Below are positions 55,218 through 64,000 of a stretch of 64,000 bases of DNA, piece by piece. The translations under genes were made by a program, and so were the position numbers. How positions within the stretch are numbered: the first letter of the stretch is position 1; every line of letters starts with the position of its first letter. Under the pieces are notes generated by a model, which did no database searches, was not told where the DNA came from, and saw only the letters and a program-made list of their open reading frames with translations. Source of the stretch: Dyadobacter sp. CY326 (GTDB lineage: Bacteria; Bacteroidota; Bacteroidia; Cytophagales; Spirosomataceae); the NCBI RefSeq assembly GCF_021390515.1, contig NZ_JAJUXI010000004.1:62001-126000 (forward strand), written 5' to 3'.

Positions 55218-56981
55218 TTAAACTATTTCCGATTTGATGGATAGTTCCTTCATTTGGACTTCGGAAATCAGGGATGGCGAATCGATCATAACGTCGCGGC
55301 CTGAGTTGTTTTTTGGGAATGCGATGAAGTCCCTTATGGAATCAGCGCCTCCAAAAATCGAGCACAAACGATCAAAGCCAAATGCGATCCCAGCGTGTGG
55401 AGGCGCTCCAAATTCGAATGCATTCATCAAAAAGCCGAATTGCTCTTGCGCTTCCTCTTCGCTAAACCCGAGGATGCCAAACATCTTCTTTTGAAGCTCC
55501 TTTTCGAAAATCCGGACCGAACCTCCGCCCACTTCAACGCCGTTGATTACCATATCGTATGCATTGGCGCGAACTGCTCCCAAATTCTCATCCAGTAATT
55601 GAATGTCTTCTGGTTTTGGACTTGTAAATGGATGGTGCATGGCAAACCACCGGTTTTCGGCTTCTCCATATTCAAGCAGCGGAAAATCCAGCACCCATAA
55701 TGCACGGTAAACATTCGGATCTCTCAGCCCCAATCTCGAACCCATTTCTAATCTTAGCTCGTTTAATTGCTTCCTGGCCTTGTCAGCTGCCCCAGAAAGA
55801 ATCAGGATCAAATCGCCCGGTTTAGCATTCAACGCCTCAGCCCATTTCTTAATATCTTCTTCCGCGTAGAATTTGTCAACGGACGATTTCAATGAACCAT
55901 CGGTATTGTAGCGGACATAAATTAACCCTTTCGCACCGATTTGAGGACGTTTGAGCCAATCCGTCAATTCATCCAATTGCTTGCGGGTGTATACGGCACA
56001 ATCCGGTGCGCAGATGCCGACAACCAGCTCGGCGTCATCAAAAACACCAAAACCTTTACCTGATGTCAAGTCCTGTGATTCTCCCTTTAACTCTGCAAAT
56101 TGCATTTCAAAGCGAATATCAGGCTTATCCGAACCATATAAGCGCATTGCGTCCGCATAAGTCATGCGGGGGACTTCTGGCAAATCGAAGTTTTTTACTT
56201 TGCTAAATAGGTTACGAACCAGTCCTTCAAATGTATTCAGAACGTCTTCCTGCGTTACAAACGACATTTCGCAGTCAATCTGTGTAAACTCCGGCTGTCT
56301 GTCTGCGCGAAGATCTTCATCGCGGAAACATTTGACAATTTGATAATAACGGTCAAACCCGGCAACCATTAACAATTGCTTGAATGTCTGCGGAGATTGC
56401 GGTAATGCATAAAATTCACCCGGATTCATGCGGCTGGGAACCACAAAATCACGTGCGCCTTCCGGAGTTGACTTGATCAAAACCGGTGTTTCAACTTCTA
56501 TAAAATCCAGATCATCAAGATAAGCACGCGTGTGACGTGCAACTTGATGCCTCAATTGTAAATTTTTACGAACAATATTTCTTCTCAGATCCAGATATCT
56601 GTATTTCATCCGGATATCATCGCCGCCGTCCGTCTCATCTTCAATTAGGAAAGGAGGCAATTTTGCTGGATTAAGCACATTCAGCTCAGTAACACGAATT
56701 TCGATCGAACCTGTGGCAATTTTATCATTTTTTGAAAGACGCTCAATCACAACCCCTTTGGTCGAAATCACAAATTCACGGCCTAACGACCGAGCAGTTT
56801 CCAGCACATTAGCCTGCGTTTTTCCCTCTTCAAATAGCAACTGCGTTATCCCATAACGGTCACGTAAATCGAGCCAGATCATGCCGCCTTTGTCACGAAC
56901 ACGCTGCACCCAGCCGCACAATACAACCTCTTGATTTACATGTTCTAAGCTTAACTCTCCACAGGTATGGGTACGTAACAT
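55218..56981 (-). CDS. aspS: Aspartyl-tRNA synthetase
   Basis: A 587-residue class II synthetase. The N-terminal OB anticodon-binding domain (about 1-110) has [24 protein letters not shown]; motif 2 is [18 protein letters not shown]; the bacterial GAD insertion lies in the middle; motif 3 is [17 protein letters not shown], followed by RDFIAFPKN. It charges tRNA-Asp. The length fits the bacterial type. Housekeeping gene at the edge of the polysaccharide locus. Confidence 0.97.
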   Translation of the reverse strand: MLRTHTCGELSLEHVNQEVVLCGWVQRVRDKGGMIWLDLRDRYGITQLLFEEGKTQANVLETARSLGREFVISTKGVVIERLSKNDKIATGSIEIRVTELNVLNPAKLPPFLIEDETDGGDDIRMKYRYLDLRRNIVRKNLQLRHQVARHTRAYLDDLDFIEVETPVLIKSTPEGARDFVVPSRMNPGEFYALPQSPQTFKQLLMVAGFDRYYQIVKCFRDEDLRADRQPEFTQIDCEMSFVTQEDVLNTFEGLVRNLFSKVKNFDLPEVPRMTYADAMRLYGSDKPDIRFEMQFAELKGESQDLTSGKGFGVFDDAELVVGICAPDCAVYTRKQLDELTDWLKRPQIGAKGLIYVRYNTDGSLKSSVDKFYAEEDIKKWAEALNAKPGDLILILSGAADKARKQLNELRLEMGSRLGLRDPNVYRALWVLDFPLLEYGEAENRWFAMHHPFTSPKPEDIQLLDENLGAVRANAYDMVINGVEVGGGSVRIFEKELQKKMFGILGFSEEEAQEQFGFLMNAFEFGAPPHAGIAFGFDRLCSIFGGADSIRDFIAFPKNNSGRDVMIDSPSLISEVQMKELSIKSEIV

Positions 56982-57030
56982 ATAACTATTTTAATACTGA
57001 GATAATGGAATTGCCTAATAATAAATGCCG

Positions 57031-57038
57031 CAAAAGTA
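57031..57038 (-). promoter_or_regulatory. Candidate -7 element of aspS
   Basis: TACTTTTG on the minus strand fits TAnnTTTG, 49 bp before the aspS ATG. A second match, TAGATTTG, lies at 57050-57057; the two are alternative promoters at most. Confidence 0.4.
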
Positions 57039-57073
57039 CGTATTTTTAGCAAATCTAACGTGATGTGTTTTCT

Positions 57074-57991
57074 ATGAAATTATATAATAGGCTGTCCGGG
57101 CAAGTAGGAGTGGTTCTTTCGTCAATTATTTTTTGCGTCACCTGCTCCTGCGATCCCGACCCGGATCCTACTCCAAACACATCCATTGATTTCGAAACCA
57201 CGCCCGAAAAAGTACAAATTACACCCGGCATCATTGATGAAGCGTCGGGGATTGTTCCCAGTTACAGCATGCCCGGCAATTTTTGGGTAAACCAAGATTC
57301 AGGTCAGCCCAATGCATTGTATTTAGTAAGTAAAGACGGCAAGACGATCAAACAAATGACGGTTCCTGGATCTGCTAACCGTGACTGGGAAGACGTTGCG
57401 ATCGGGCCTGGGCCTAATAGTGGCGTCAACTATTTATACATCGCCGACATTGGCAACAACAATGCGCCTGCAAGTCCGGTTGGCGTTATTTACAGAGTGC
57501 CGGAGGTTGGTGACGCCAATGCATCATTTGATCAAAACGCGTTGGCTAAAATCACTTTCAGCTATCCCGACGGCCCAAGAGATGCGGAATCCATACTTGT
57601 TGATCCCATAACAAAAGACATTTTCATCATCTCAAAAGAAGGCCAGACGGCTGGACTTTACAGGCTGCCGTTCCCGCAATCGACCGGCGAAACCATTGTT
57701 GCCGAGAAAGTAGGAAATGTCCCGTCCCTAACCTTCGCAACGGGTGGCAATATTTCAAAAGATGGGACCGAAATTCTTGTTCGGACTTATCTTGCCGTAT
57801 ATTACTGGAAAGTAAATGCTGGCGAAAGCATTGGGCAAACATTAACGAAGGCAGCCTCAAAGCAGCTTTTAGTCGCGCTTGAACCGCAGGGTGAGGCCGT
57901 TTGTATGGATGCCGACGGAAAAGGATTTTACACCATCAGCGAAAAATCAAATGCTGCCAGTGTTACTTTAAATTATTACAAGAAAAAATAA
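57074..57991 (+). CDS. Lipoprotein with beta-propeller-like repeats, function unknown
   Basis: A 305-residue protein from the ATG at 57074; a GTG at 57065 would add three residues. A signal sequence ends in a Cys-rich segment (FCVTCSCDPD, Cys24/Cys26) of lipobox type, followed by a DP-rich spacer. The rest is beta-rich with propeller-like motifs (DWEDVAIGPG, NYLYIADIGNNN, GFYTISEKS). I do not recognise a family with certainty. The hydrolase gene begins 9 bp downstream, so they form an operon. Confidence 0.75.
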   Translation: MKLYNRLSGQVGVVLSSIIFCVTCSCDPDPDPTPNTSIDFETTPEKVQITPGIIDEASGIVPSYSMPGNFWVNQDSGQPNALYLVSKDGKTIKQMTVPGSANRDWEDVAIGPGPNSGVNYLYIADIGNNNAPASPVGVIYRVPEVGDANASFDQNALAKITFSYPDGPRDAESILVDPITKDIFIISKEGQTAGLYRLPFPQSTGETIVAEKVGNVPSLTFATGGNISKDGTEILVRTYLAVYYWKVNAGESIGQTLTKAASKQLLVALEPQGEAVCMDADGKGFYTISEKSNAASVTLNYYKKK

Positions 57992-58000
57992 ACCAAAGCT

Positions 58001-59884
58001 ATGTTGAAAACACTACTAAGCATCACATTGATGTTCGCTTTTGTTGTTGCCCATGCGCAAAATTCGGATGAGCAATTTATTCGCGACAATTACACCAAAA
58101 CAGAATATGACATTCCGGTCCGCGACGGTGTGAAATTGCACACCATTGTTTACTTACCAAAAGACGCGTCCGCTGATAAGAAATATCCGTTTTTAATGCA
58201 GCGCACGTGTTACAGCGTTGCCCCTTATGGTAAAGATGCATATCCGCCACGCATTGGACCAAGCCCTGCATTGATGCGGGACAAGTTTATTTTTGTGTAT
58301 CAGGACGTCAGAGGTCGTTACATGAGCGAGGGCGAATGGACCAATATGACGCCGCACATTGCGCAGAAAAAAGGGAAAAACGACGTTGACGAAGCCTCAG
58401 ACACTTACGACACAATTGAGTGGCTGCTTAAAAATGTTCCGAACAACAATGGTCGGGTAGGGCAGTGGGGGATCTCTTATCCAGGGTTTTACACCACGGC
58501 AAGTGCACTTTCAGAACATCCCGCATTGAAAGCTTCTTCGCCCCAAGCACCGATTGCTGATTTCTTTTTTGACGATTTTCATCATAACGGTGCTTTTACA
58601 CAAGGTTATTATCTGACTTTTCCGGTTTTTGGCATCAAGCCGCCGAAGCCTACAACTGCTTCATGGTTCACGCCCGAAATGATTGAAGCGAAGCCGGACG
58701 GTTTTGCATTCAACCTGAACATCGGTTCGCTGAAAAATTTTGATCGTTATTATGCGAAGAATTTCTTTTGGGAAGAAACGGTTAATCACCCCAATAAGGA
58801 TGAATTCTGGCAGAAAAGAGACATTCTGCCGCATTTGAAAAACATCAAGCACGCATTCATGACGGTTGGCGGCTGGTTTGACGCGGAGGATTTATACGGT
58901 CCGCTGAACACTTACAAAACCATTGAGAAGAACAATCCGTCTGCTTATAACACGATCGTCGTCGGTCCGTTTGGGCATGGACGTTGGAGTCGTGAAACGG
59001 GTCACACATTGCACAATGACATTTATTTCGGGGATAGCATTGCGACTTTTTACCAAAATAATATTGAAGCCAAATTCTTCAAGCACTTTTTGAAAGAAGC
59101 AGGCGACGGCAAAACCGGGCTTCCGGAAGCATATTTGTTTGATACAGGAAAAAAAGCGTGGCAAACTTATGACAAGTGGCCCGTCGCAAATGTTGAAAAG
59201 CGCAAATTGTATTTCCACGCAAGCGGCAAGTTGGATTTTAAAGAGCCGGCGGAGCAAAAATCCGTAAGTGAATATGTGAGCGATCCGTTGAAACCGGTTC
59301 CATACACGGCCAATTTTAAACAAATGTCAGGTTTTACACCATTTGAATACATGTCGGAAGATCAGCGATTTGCTTCGTCCAGACCGGATGTGCTCGTTTT
59401 TCAAACCGATGTTCTGGAAAATGATTTGACGCTTGGCGGTGAAATCACTGCGCTTTTGAAAATCAGCACCACCGGAACCGACGCTGACTTCTTTGTAAAA
59501 GTAATTGACGTTTACCCTGGCGATGAAAAAAATCATCCTTATCTGGCCGATCCCAAAACAGTCCTGGCCGGTTATCAGCAAATGGTCAGAAGCGAGATAA
59601 TGCGGGCAAGGTTCCGAAACAGTTTCGAAAAGCCGGAAGCATTGGTTGCGGGACAAATGACGGATATTAAATTCCGTTTGCAGGATGTTCTGCACACTTT
59701 CAAAAAAGGCCACCGCGTCATGATCCAGGTCCAAAGCACCGCTTTCCCATTGTTCGACCGCAATCCGCAGAAATACGTCGACAACATTTATAAGGCAGCG
59801 GACACGGATTTTATTTCCGCAAAGCAAACGATTTACCATCAGGCAGGCGCCGCAAGTTCGCTCGAAGTTGACGTCATCAAATAG
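58001..59884 (+). CDS. CocE/NonD-family secreted serine hydrolase
   Basis: A 627-residue alpha/beta hydrolase with a signal peptide (LLSITLMFAFVVAHA). The catalytic triad can be placed as Ser159 (WGISYPGFY), Asp294 (GGWFDAEDLYG) and His326 (GPFGHGRW). A C-terminal jelly-roll domain typical of X-Pro dipeptidyl-peptidase-like and cocaine-esterase-like proteins begins near residue 400. It probably cleaves acyl-peptides, esters or glutaryl-type amides outside the cytoplasm. The prolyl oligopeptidase gene is 13 bp downstream. Confidence 0.9.
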   Translation: MLKTLLSITLMFAFVVAHAQNSDEQFIRDNYTKTEYDIPVRDGVKLHTIVYLPKDASADKKYPFLMQRTCYSVAPYGKDAYPPRIGPSPALMRDKFIFVYQDVRGRYMSEGEWTNMTPHIAQKKGKNDVDEASDTYDTIEWLLKNVPNNNGRVGQWGISYPGFYTTASALSEHPALKASSPQAPIADFFFDDFHHNGAFTQGYYLTFPVFGIKPPKPTTASWFTPEMIEAKPDGFAFNLNIGSLKNFDRYYAKNFFWEETVNHPNKDEFWQKRDILPHLKNIKHAFMTVGGWFDAEDLYGPLNTYKTIEKNNPSAYNTIVVGPFGHGRWSRETGHTLHNDIYFGDSIATFYQNNIEAKFFKHFLKEAGDGKTGLPEAYLFDTGKKAWQTYDKWPVANVEKRKLYFHASGKLDFKEPAEQKSVSEYVSDPLKPVPYTANFKQMSGFTPFEYMSEDQRFASSRPDVLVFQTDVLENDLTLGGEITALLKISTTGTDADFFVKVIDVYPGDEKNHPYLADPKTVLAGYQQMVRSEIMRARFRNSFEKPEALVAGQMTDIKFRLQDVLHTFKKGHRVMIQVQSTAFPLFDRNPQKYVDNIYKAADTDFISAKQTIYHQAGAASSLEVDVIK

Positions 59885-59897
59885 GCCAGATTCACAT

Positions 59898-62006
59898 ATG
59901 AATTTTAAATTGATAGGAATGAATATCATTGCCGCTTCCATCATAACTAATGGTGTAGCTCAAAATCTGGATTATCCAACAACAAAGCGGATCGACCACA
60001 CGGACGATTATCACGGTGTCAAAGTCTCTGACCCTTATCGCTGGCTAGAAGATGATCGCTCAGCCGAAACCGGCGAATGGGTGAAGGCCCAGTATGCGGT
60101 TACTTTCGGTTATTTGGACAAAATTCCTTTCAAGGGGAAGATTTTTCAGGATCTCGAAAAAGCATATAATTATCCCAAATATTCAGCGCCAAGGAAGAAG
60201 GGAGATTTTTATTATTTCTACAAAAACGATGGATTGCAAAATCAGGCAGTGCTCTATCGCCAAAAAGGCGAAAACGGATCGCCCGAAGTGGTCCTCGATC
60301 CCAACAAATTATCAGCCGATGGAACGACGCGGTTAACCGTTTTTAGCTTATCAAAGGATGGCAACCACGCCGTTTTAGGCTTTTCAAAAGGCGGCTCCGA
60401 CTGGCAGGAATATCAGGTCATGGACATGAAAAACCTGTCCATGCTATCCGACAAGATTGAGTGGGTGAAAATTTCAGGTGCAGCTTGGCAAGAGAATGGT
60501 TTCTATTACAGCCGCTATCCGAAACCGGAAGGCAGCGCATTGGCTGCGAAAAACGAAAACCATCAAGTGTTTTTTCACAAGATCGGGACTTCGCAAAATG
60601 AGGACAAACTGATTTTTGAAGACGCAGCAAACCCGCAACGCTTTCATACAGTGGGCACAACGGAAGACGAGCAATACGCAGTGCTGACCGTCAGTGACCG
60701 GGGCAAAGGGAAAGATGGCAATGGATTGTGGGTTTTGAAAAAAGGAGAAACCGCATTCAAGCCGATTAAGGAAGAGATTACCAACTTTCAATATGGCGTC
60801 ATTGAGAATGTTGGCAACGATTTCCTGATAGAGACCAATGAAAATGCACCGAATAGCAAAGTGCTGCTTTATGTGGAGAAAGATAAATCCTGGAAAACGA
60901 TCTTGCCCGAAAAGCCAGAACCGTTGCTAGGCGCAGGCGTTGCGGGCGGGAAATTGTTTGCATCGTATTCCAAAGATGTGAGCAGCCGCGCATATGTGTA
61001 TAGCATGGACGGCAAATTAGAAAATGAGGTGAAATTGCCGGGATTAGGAACGGCCAGCGGCTTTGGCGGCGAGCGAGAAGATAGTTTCGTCTTTTACACT
61101 TATACATCATTCAACTATCCGCCAACAATTTTTAAATACGACATTGCTAGCAAGAAAAGCGCTGTCTTCCGCGAACCCGAGGTTTCATTTAAACCAGAAG
61201 ATTATGAAACTGAACAGGTTTTTTATCCAAGCAAAGACGGCACCAAAATTCCCGCATTCATCACATACAAAAAAGGCTTAAAACGCGACGGCTCCAACCC
61301 GACCATTTTATATGGTTATGGCGGTTTCAACATTAGCCTAACACCAGCTTTCAGTCCGACGCGCATTCCATTTCTGGATCAAGGCGGGATTTTCGTACAG
61401 GCGAATCTCCGCGGAGGAAGCGAATATGGTGAAAAGTGGCATGAGCAAGGCATGAAACTCAAAAAGCAAAATGTGTTTGATGACTTCATTGCGGCAGCTG
61501 AATTTTTGATAAAAGAAAAATACACGTCGCCAGAAAGATTAGCGATTCAGGGCGGTTCAAACGGCGGTTTACTCGTAGGCGCAGTCATGAATCAGCGACC
61601 CGAGCTTTTCAAAGTCGCATTCCCGGCAGTGGGCGTAATGGATATGCTTCGCTTTCACAAATTCACCATCGGCTGGAACTGGATTGCAGACTACGGAAGC
61701 AGCGACAATGCCGAAGAATTCAAAGTGCTCCACGCATATTCACCTTTGCATAACATTAAAGAAGGAGGGAAATATCCTGCAACCATGATCACCACGGCCG
61801 ACCACGACGACCGCGTTGTTCCCGCACATTCATTCAAATACGCTGCAGAACTGCAAGCCAAAGCCGGCGCATCATCCACCAACCCGCTCTTAATCCGCAT
61901 TGACACCAACTCCGGCCATGGAGCGAGCAACACCAAAAAAGCATTGGAAACGCAGGCAGACATCTATGCGTTTTTGTTTTGGAATGTTGGATTGGTTTGG
62001 AAGTGA
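59898..62006 (+). CDS. Prolyl oligopeptidase family serine peptidase
   Basis: A 703-residue peptidase cleaving short peptides after proline. ATG 59898 was chosen because it gives a signal peptide (LIGMNIIAASIITNGVAQ); a longer frame to 59868 would overlap the upstream gene. The N-terminal beta-propeller (about 70-420, with DPYRWLEDDRSAET before it) precedes the hydrolase domain with Ser554 (GGSNGG), an Asp in ADHDDRV (634-640) and His674 (SGHGAS). The location is periplasmic by inference. Part of the four-gene run with the CocE-type hydrolase. Confidence 0.93.
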   Translation: MNFKLIGMNIIAASIITNGVAQNLDYPTTKRIDHTDDYHGVKVSDPYRWLEDDRSAETGEWVKAQYAVTFGYLDKIPFKGKIFQDLEKAYNYPKYSAPRKKGDFYYFYKNDGLQNQAVLYRQKGENGSPEVVLDPNKLSADGTTRLTVFSLSKDGNHAVLGFSKGGSDWQEYQVMDMKNLSMLSDKIEWVKISGAAWQENGFYYSRYPKPEGSALAAKNENHQVFFHKIGTSQNEDKLIFEDAANPQRFHTVGTTEDEQYAVLTVSDRGKGKDGNGLWVLKKGETAFKPIKEEITNFQYGVIENVGNDFLIETNENAPNSKVLLYVEKDKSWKTILPEKPEPLLGAGVAGGKLFASYSKDVSSRAYVYSMDGKLENEVKLPGLGTASGFGGEREDSFVFYTYTSFNYPPTIFKYDIASKKSAVFREPEVSFKPEDYETEQVFYPSKDGTKIPAFITYKKGLKRDGSNPTILYGYGGFNISLTPAFSPTRIPFLDQGGIFVQANLRGGSEYGEKWHEQGMKLKKQNVFDDFIAAAEFLIKEKYTSPERLAIQGGSNGGLLVGAVMNQRPELFKVAFPAVGVMDMLRFHKFTIGWNWIADYGSSDNAEEFKVLHAYSPLHNIKEGGKYPATMITTADHDDRVVPAHSFKYAAELQAKAGASSTNPLLIRIDTNSGHGASNTKKALETQADIYAFLFWNVGLVWK

Positions 62007-62031
62007 TTTTTGTAAACCTCTATTCTTCTGT

Positions 62032-63780
62032 ATGAAACAATTTTTACTTGCATCTCTTCTATTATTTGGTTTTCAATCCTTTTCTCAAACGCTCGAAGAC
62101 GACCGACTGGCGCTCGTAGCACTTTACAATGCTGCAAATGGGCCAGAGTGGCTTGATAACAATTGGGTTATACCAGGATCGCCTGGCAATAATCCTTGCG
62201 GCTGGTCGGGGGTCACTTGCGAAAATGGGCGTGTCACATCTGTGGATGTTTCGGGAGAGACACTTAAAGGAACGCTGCCAAGTGCCATAGGAAAGCTTAC
62301 CGCATTAAAAAAGCTTTTGATCAATGCGCGATTTTCAACAACCAGATTAACCGGTGATATACCCGTTGAACTGGGCAATCTCACTAATCTCGAAGAACTG
62401 GACATTGCCGGACATGCATTCAGCAGCAAGAATTTTCAGGTCATAGGCCAGCTCGTAAATTTGAAAACGCTTTGGTTTACTCCACTTTGGTCTATCCCAA
62501 ACCAGCTATTTACACTTCCCAAAATAGAGACTTTGGTGCTTTCCCTTGGTCAGGCAAGTGAGCGTGTCCCGATTGGCCCGTTCCCTGTTGGAATTACGAA
62601 GTTGACAACATTAAAAACGCTGGTCATCAGCAGCATGGGATACACTGGTCAGCTGCCCGTGGAATTAGGTAACCTTACCCAACTGAAATTGCTTGTTATT
62701 GGAGAGACATTTTTAGAAGGAAGAATCCCAGCCACTATTGGTAACCTGACTAACCTGACGCAGCTAGGAATTAACGGAATTCTCTATGCAGGACCAATTC
62801 CACCGGAAATTGGTAAACTTCGTAAGCTGATTGGGTTACATCTTAATTACAATACGCATACTGGACCCATTCCGAGTGAAATTAATGGCTTAGTAAATGC
62901 GATAGAAATTTCACTTGAAGGCAATCACCTTACCAGTCCGCTGCCTGATCTTTCGGCATTAAAACCAGGAATAATTAATGCTGAAATGAACAGTTTCAAT
63001 TTCGATGGCCTTGAAGGGCACATTGACAGGTTTGTTTATGGAGGATATTTGAAACAATTGGAAATCCCATTATATAAAGTAAACGATTACTACTATGTCA
63101 ATGCTGGTGGAACTCAGGCGAAAAACACTTATAAGTGGTATGTGAATGGCGCGTTGGAAGCAACCATAGTCGGAGACAATAGATTTTACTCGACCAAAAC
63201 CGGTGCTCATCGTGTTGAAATCACCAATTTGGATATTCCACTTTTAACGCTATCCAGCACAACAATTGGATCTGCATTGCCGGTTAATCTCATTTCATTT
63301 CGCGGCGAATCCGGTGTAAATGAAAATCGCCTCATTTGGGAGACCAGCTCGGAAGTTGCCAACAAAGGTTTTGAAATCGAGAAAAGTGCTGATGCGCGGA
63401 CATTCCATAAAATAGCATTCGTCGATGGCAACGGAAATAGCAATGAACTGAAAAACTATCATTACACAGATCAAAATCCTTTTGACATCACCTATTACAG
63501 GTTAAAGCAGCTTGACTACGACGGCAAATTTGAGTATTCAAAAATCATCATCGCCAGGAATGTGCCAGATATTAAAGTGTATCCTAATCCGGCAAGGGAC
63601 TATATTGTGATCTCAGGATTGGATATGGAATCAAATTTTCAAATTCTAGGGCTGGATGGACATGCGGTTTTAAGTGGTAAGACAAAGCCGGCAGCGCAAA
63701 TCTCTGTAAAGCAGCTGCCGACAGGGGCTTACATATTAAAGATCGGAGAAAAGACAAAAAAGCTCGTTATTAACAAGTAA
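62032..63780 (+). CDS. Plant-type leucine-rich-repeat protein with T9SS C-terminal sorting domain
   Basis: A 582-residue secreted protein from the ATG at 62032, which starts a signal peptide (MKQFLLASLLLFGFQSFSQ). Residues about 22-70 resemble the plant LRR N-cap (DRLALVALYNAANG, then CGWSGVTCENGRV). About ten LRRs follow with the GxIPxxIGNLTNLxxL pattern. The C-terminal part has a beta-sandwich-type region and ends in a type IX secretion domain (VYPNPARDYIVISGL, 516 onwards, final YILKIG and KLVINK). It is probably displayed on the surface as an adhesin. A longer reading frame to 61900 is not supported. Confidence 0.88.
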   Translation: MKQFLLASLLLFGFQSFSQTLEDDRLALVALYNAANGPEWLDNNWVIPGSPGNNPCGWSGVTCENGRVTSVDVSGETLKGTLPSAIGKLTALKKLLINARFSTTRLTGDIPVELGNLTNLEELDIAGHAFSSKNFQVIGQLVNLKTLWFTPLWSIPNQLFTLPKIETLVLSLGQASERVPIGPFPVGITKLTTLKTLVISSMGYTGQLPVELGNLTQLKLLVIGETFLEGRIPATIGNLTNLTQLGINGILYAGPIPPEIGKLRKLIGLHLNYNTHTGPIPSEINGLVNAIEISLEGNHLTSPLPDLSALKPGIINAEMNSFNFDGLEGHIDRFVYGGYLKQLEIPLYKVNDYYYVNAGGTQAKNTYKWYVNGALEATIVGDNRFYSTKTGAHRVEITNLDIPLLTLSSTTIGSALPVNLISFRGESGVNENRLIWETSSEVANKGFEIEKSADARTFHKIAFVDGNGNSNELKNYHYTDQNPFDITYYRLKQLDYDGKFEYSKIIIARNVPDIKVYPNPARDYIVISGLDMESNFQILGLDGHAVLSGKTKPAAQISVKQLPTGAYILKIGEKTKKLVINK

Positions 63781-63890
63781 CTACTAAGGTAAAAGTCATT
63801 GAAAACGGTCTTAACAGGCAACACACGTTTCAAGCCAAATTGTCCCGTTTTAACTTCTTAATCTCACATTATTTCTTAATTTATTTCTAC

Positions 63891-64000
63891 ATGCAGGATA
63901 CAGCAGGACGGTGGGGATGGGTAAGTTTTCTAATCTTGTGCCTGTTACACAGTAGTAATTATAAATCAGATTCCTTTGTGGAAATGAGACCTTTTACCTC
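63891..64000 (+). CDS. Possible start of a gene cut by the window edge
   Basis: An ATG at 63891 opens a frame that stays open to the last base (36 codons). It contains a hydrophobic segment (WVSFLILCLLHSS), suggesting a signal peptide or membrane segment. Too short to identify; it follows the T9SS protein gene by 110 bp of gene-free DNA. Confidence 0.3.
   Translation, partial: MQDTAGRWGWVSFLILCLLHSSNYKSDSFVEMRPFT

Noticed and set aside
59327..59944. Open frame of 205 residues on the minus strand
   Set aside because: Antisense to the hydrolase and peptidase genes, with no homology that I recognise.
61900..62031. 44-residue N-terminal extension of the LRR protein
   Set aside because: It overlaps the end of the peptidase gene, is rich in Arg/Lys/Thr, and hides a clear signal peptide that starts at 62032.
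1..64000. CRISPR array, insertion sequence, prophage or rRNA gene
   Set aside because: No regularly spaced direct repeats, transposase, integrase or rRNA sequence was seen while reading the window.

Overview
The window looks like chromosomal DNA of a member of the Bacteroidota, most likely a Cytophagales/Spirosomaceae bacterium such as Dyadobacter. This rests on the gene repertoire (DUF1080, DUF1501/DUF1800, Wzi-type outer-membrane proteins, a type IX secretion C-terminal domain, SLBB export proteins), on the rarity of Shine-Dalgarno sites, and on several copies of the Bacteroidota -7 promoter motif TAnnTTTG. The genus is an inference. No CRISPR array, insertion sequence, phage or rRNA gene was seen.

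Layout. 1-3.8 kb: a membrane protein, a Tat-exported beta-propeller protein, a PfkB phosphofructokinase and an SDR oxidoreductase. 3.9-8.1 kb: protein quality control (clpX, clpP, tig, all on the minus strand), with a small XRE regulator on the plus strand between clpP and tig. 8.3-12.9 kb: tRNA-Leu(TAG), a bifunctional (p)ppGpp synthetase/hydrolase, a Fur-family repressor and purA. 12.9-19.6 kb: a SNF2 helicase, a bestrophin-like channel with a small partner protein, and a two-component system. 19.7-19.9 kb: tRNA-Leu(TAA) and tRNA-Gly(GCC), each followed by its own terminator. 20.3-26.6 kb: a TerC-type membrane protein, a very large SF1 helicase, a DUF1080 protein and a HIT-family protein.

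26.6-55.1 kb is one large exopolysaccharide/capsule locus, entirely on the minus strand. It is transcribed from an SLBB export protein (Wza-like) and a kinase-less chain-length protein (Wzz-like). Next come a FkbM methyltransferase, a flippase, glycosyltransferases, two hexapeptide acyltransferases, an epimerase and a Wzy-like polymerase. Then come a fucosidase-like protein, a DUF1800/DUF1501 pair, more glycosyltransferases, a nucleotide-sugar dehydrogenase and epimerase (probably making a UDP-N-acetylhexosaminuronic acid), the initiating sugar-phosphate transferase and two Wzi paralogues. This is a complete Wzx/Wzy-type assembly line: precursor synthesis, initiation, chain building, flipping, polymerisation, export and surface attachment. 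A tyrosine kinase and phosphatase are absent.

55.2-64 kb: aspS, then a plus-strand run of four closely spaced genes for exported proteins (a lipoprotein, a CocE/NonD hydrolase, a prolyl oligopeptidase and a plant-style leucine-rich-repeat protein with a T9SS sorting domain), and the beginning of a possible further gene at the window edge.

The least explained parts are the DUF1800/DUF1501 cassette, which sits between two terminators inside the polysaccharide locus, the neighbouring fucosidase-like protein that lacks a signal peptide, and the 1337-residue helicase with an unusually long insertion and a nuclease-like tail.
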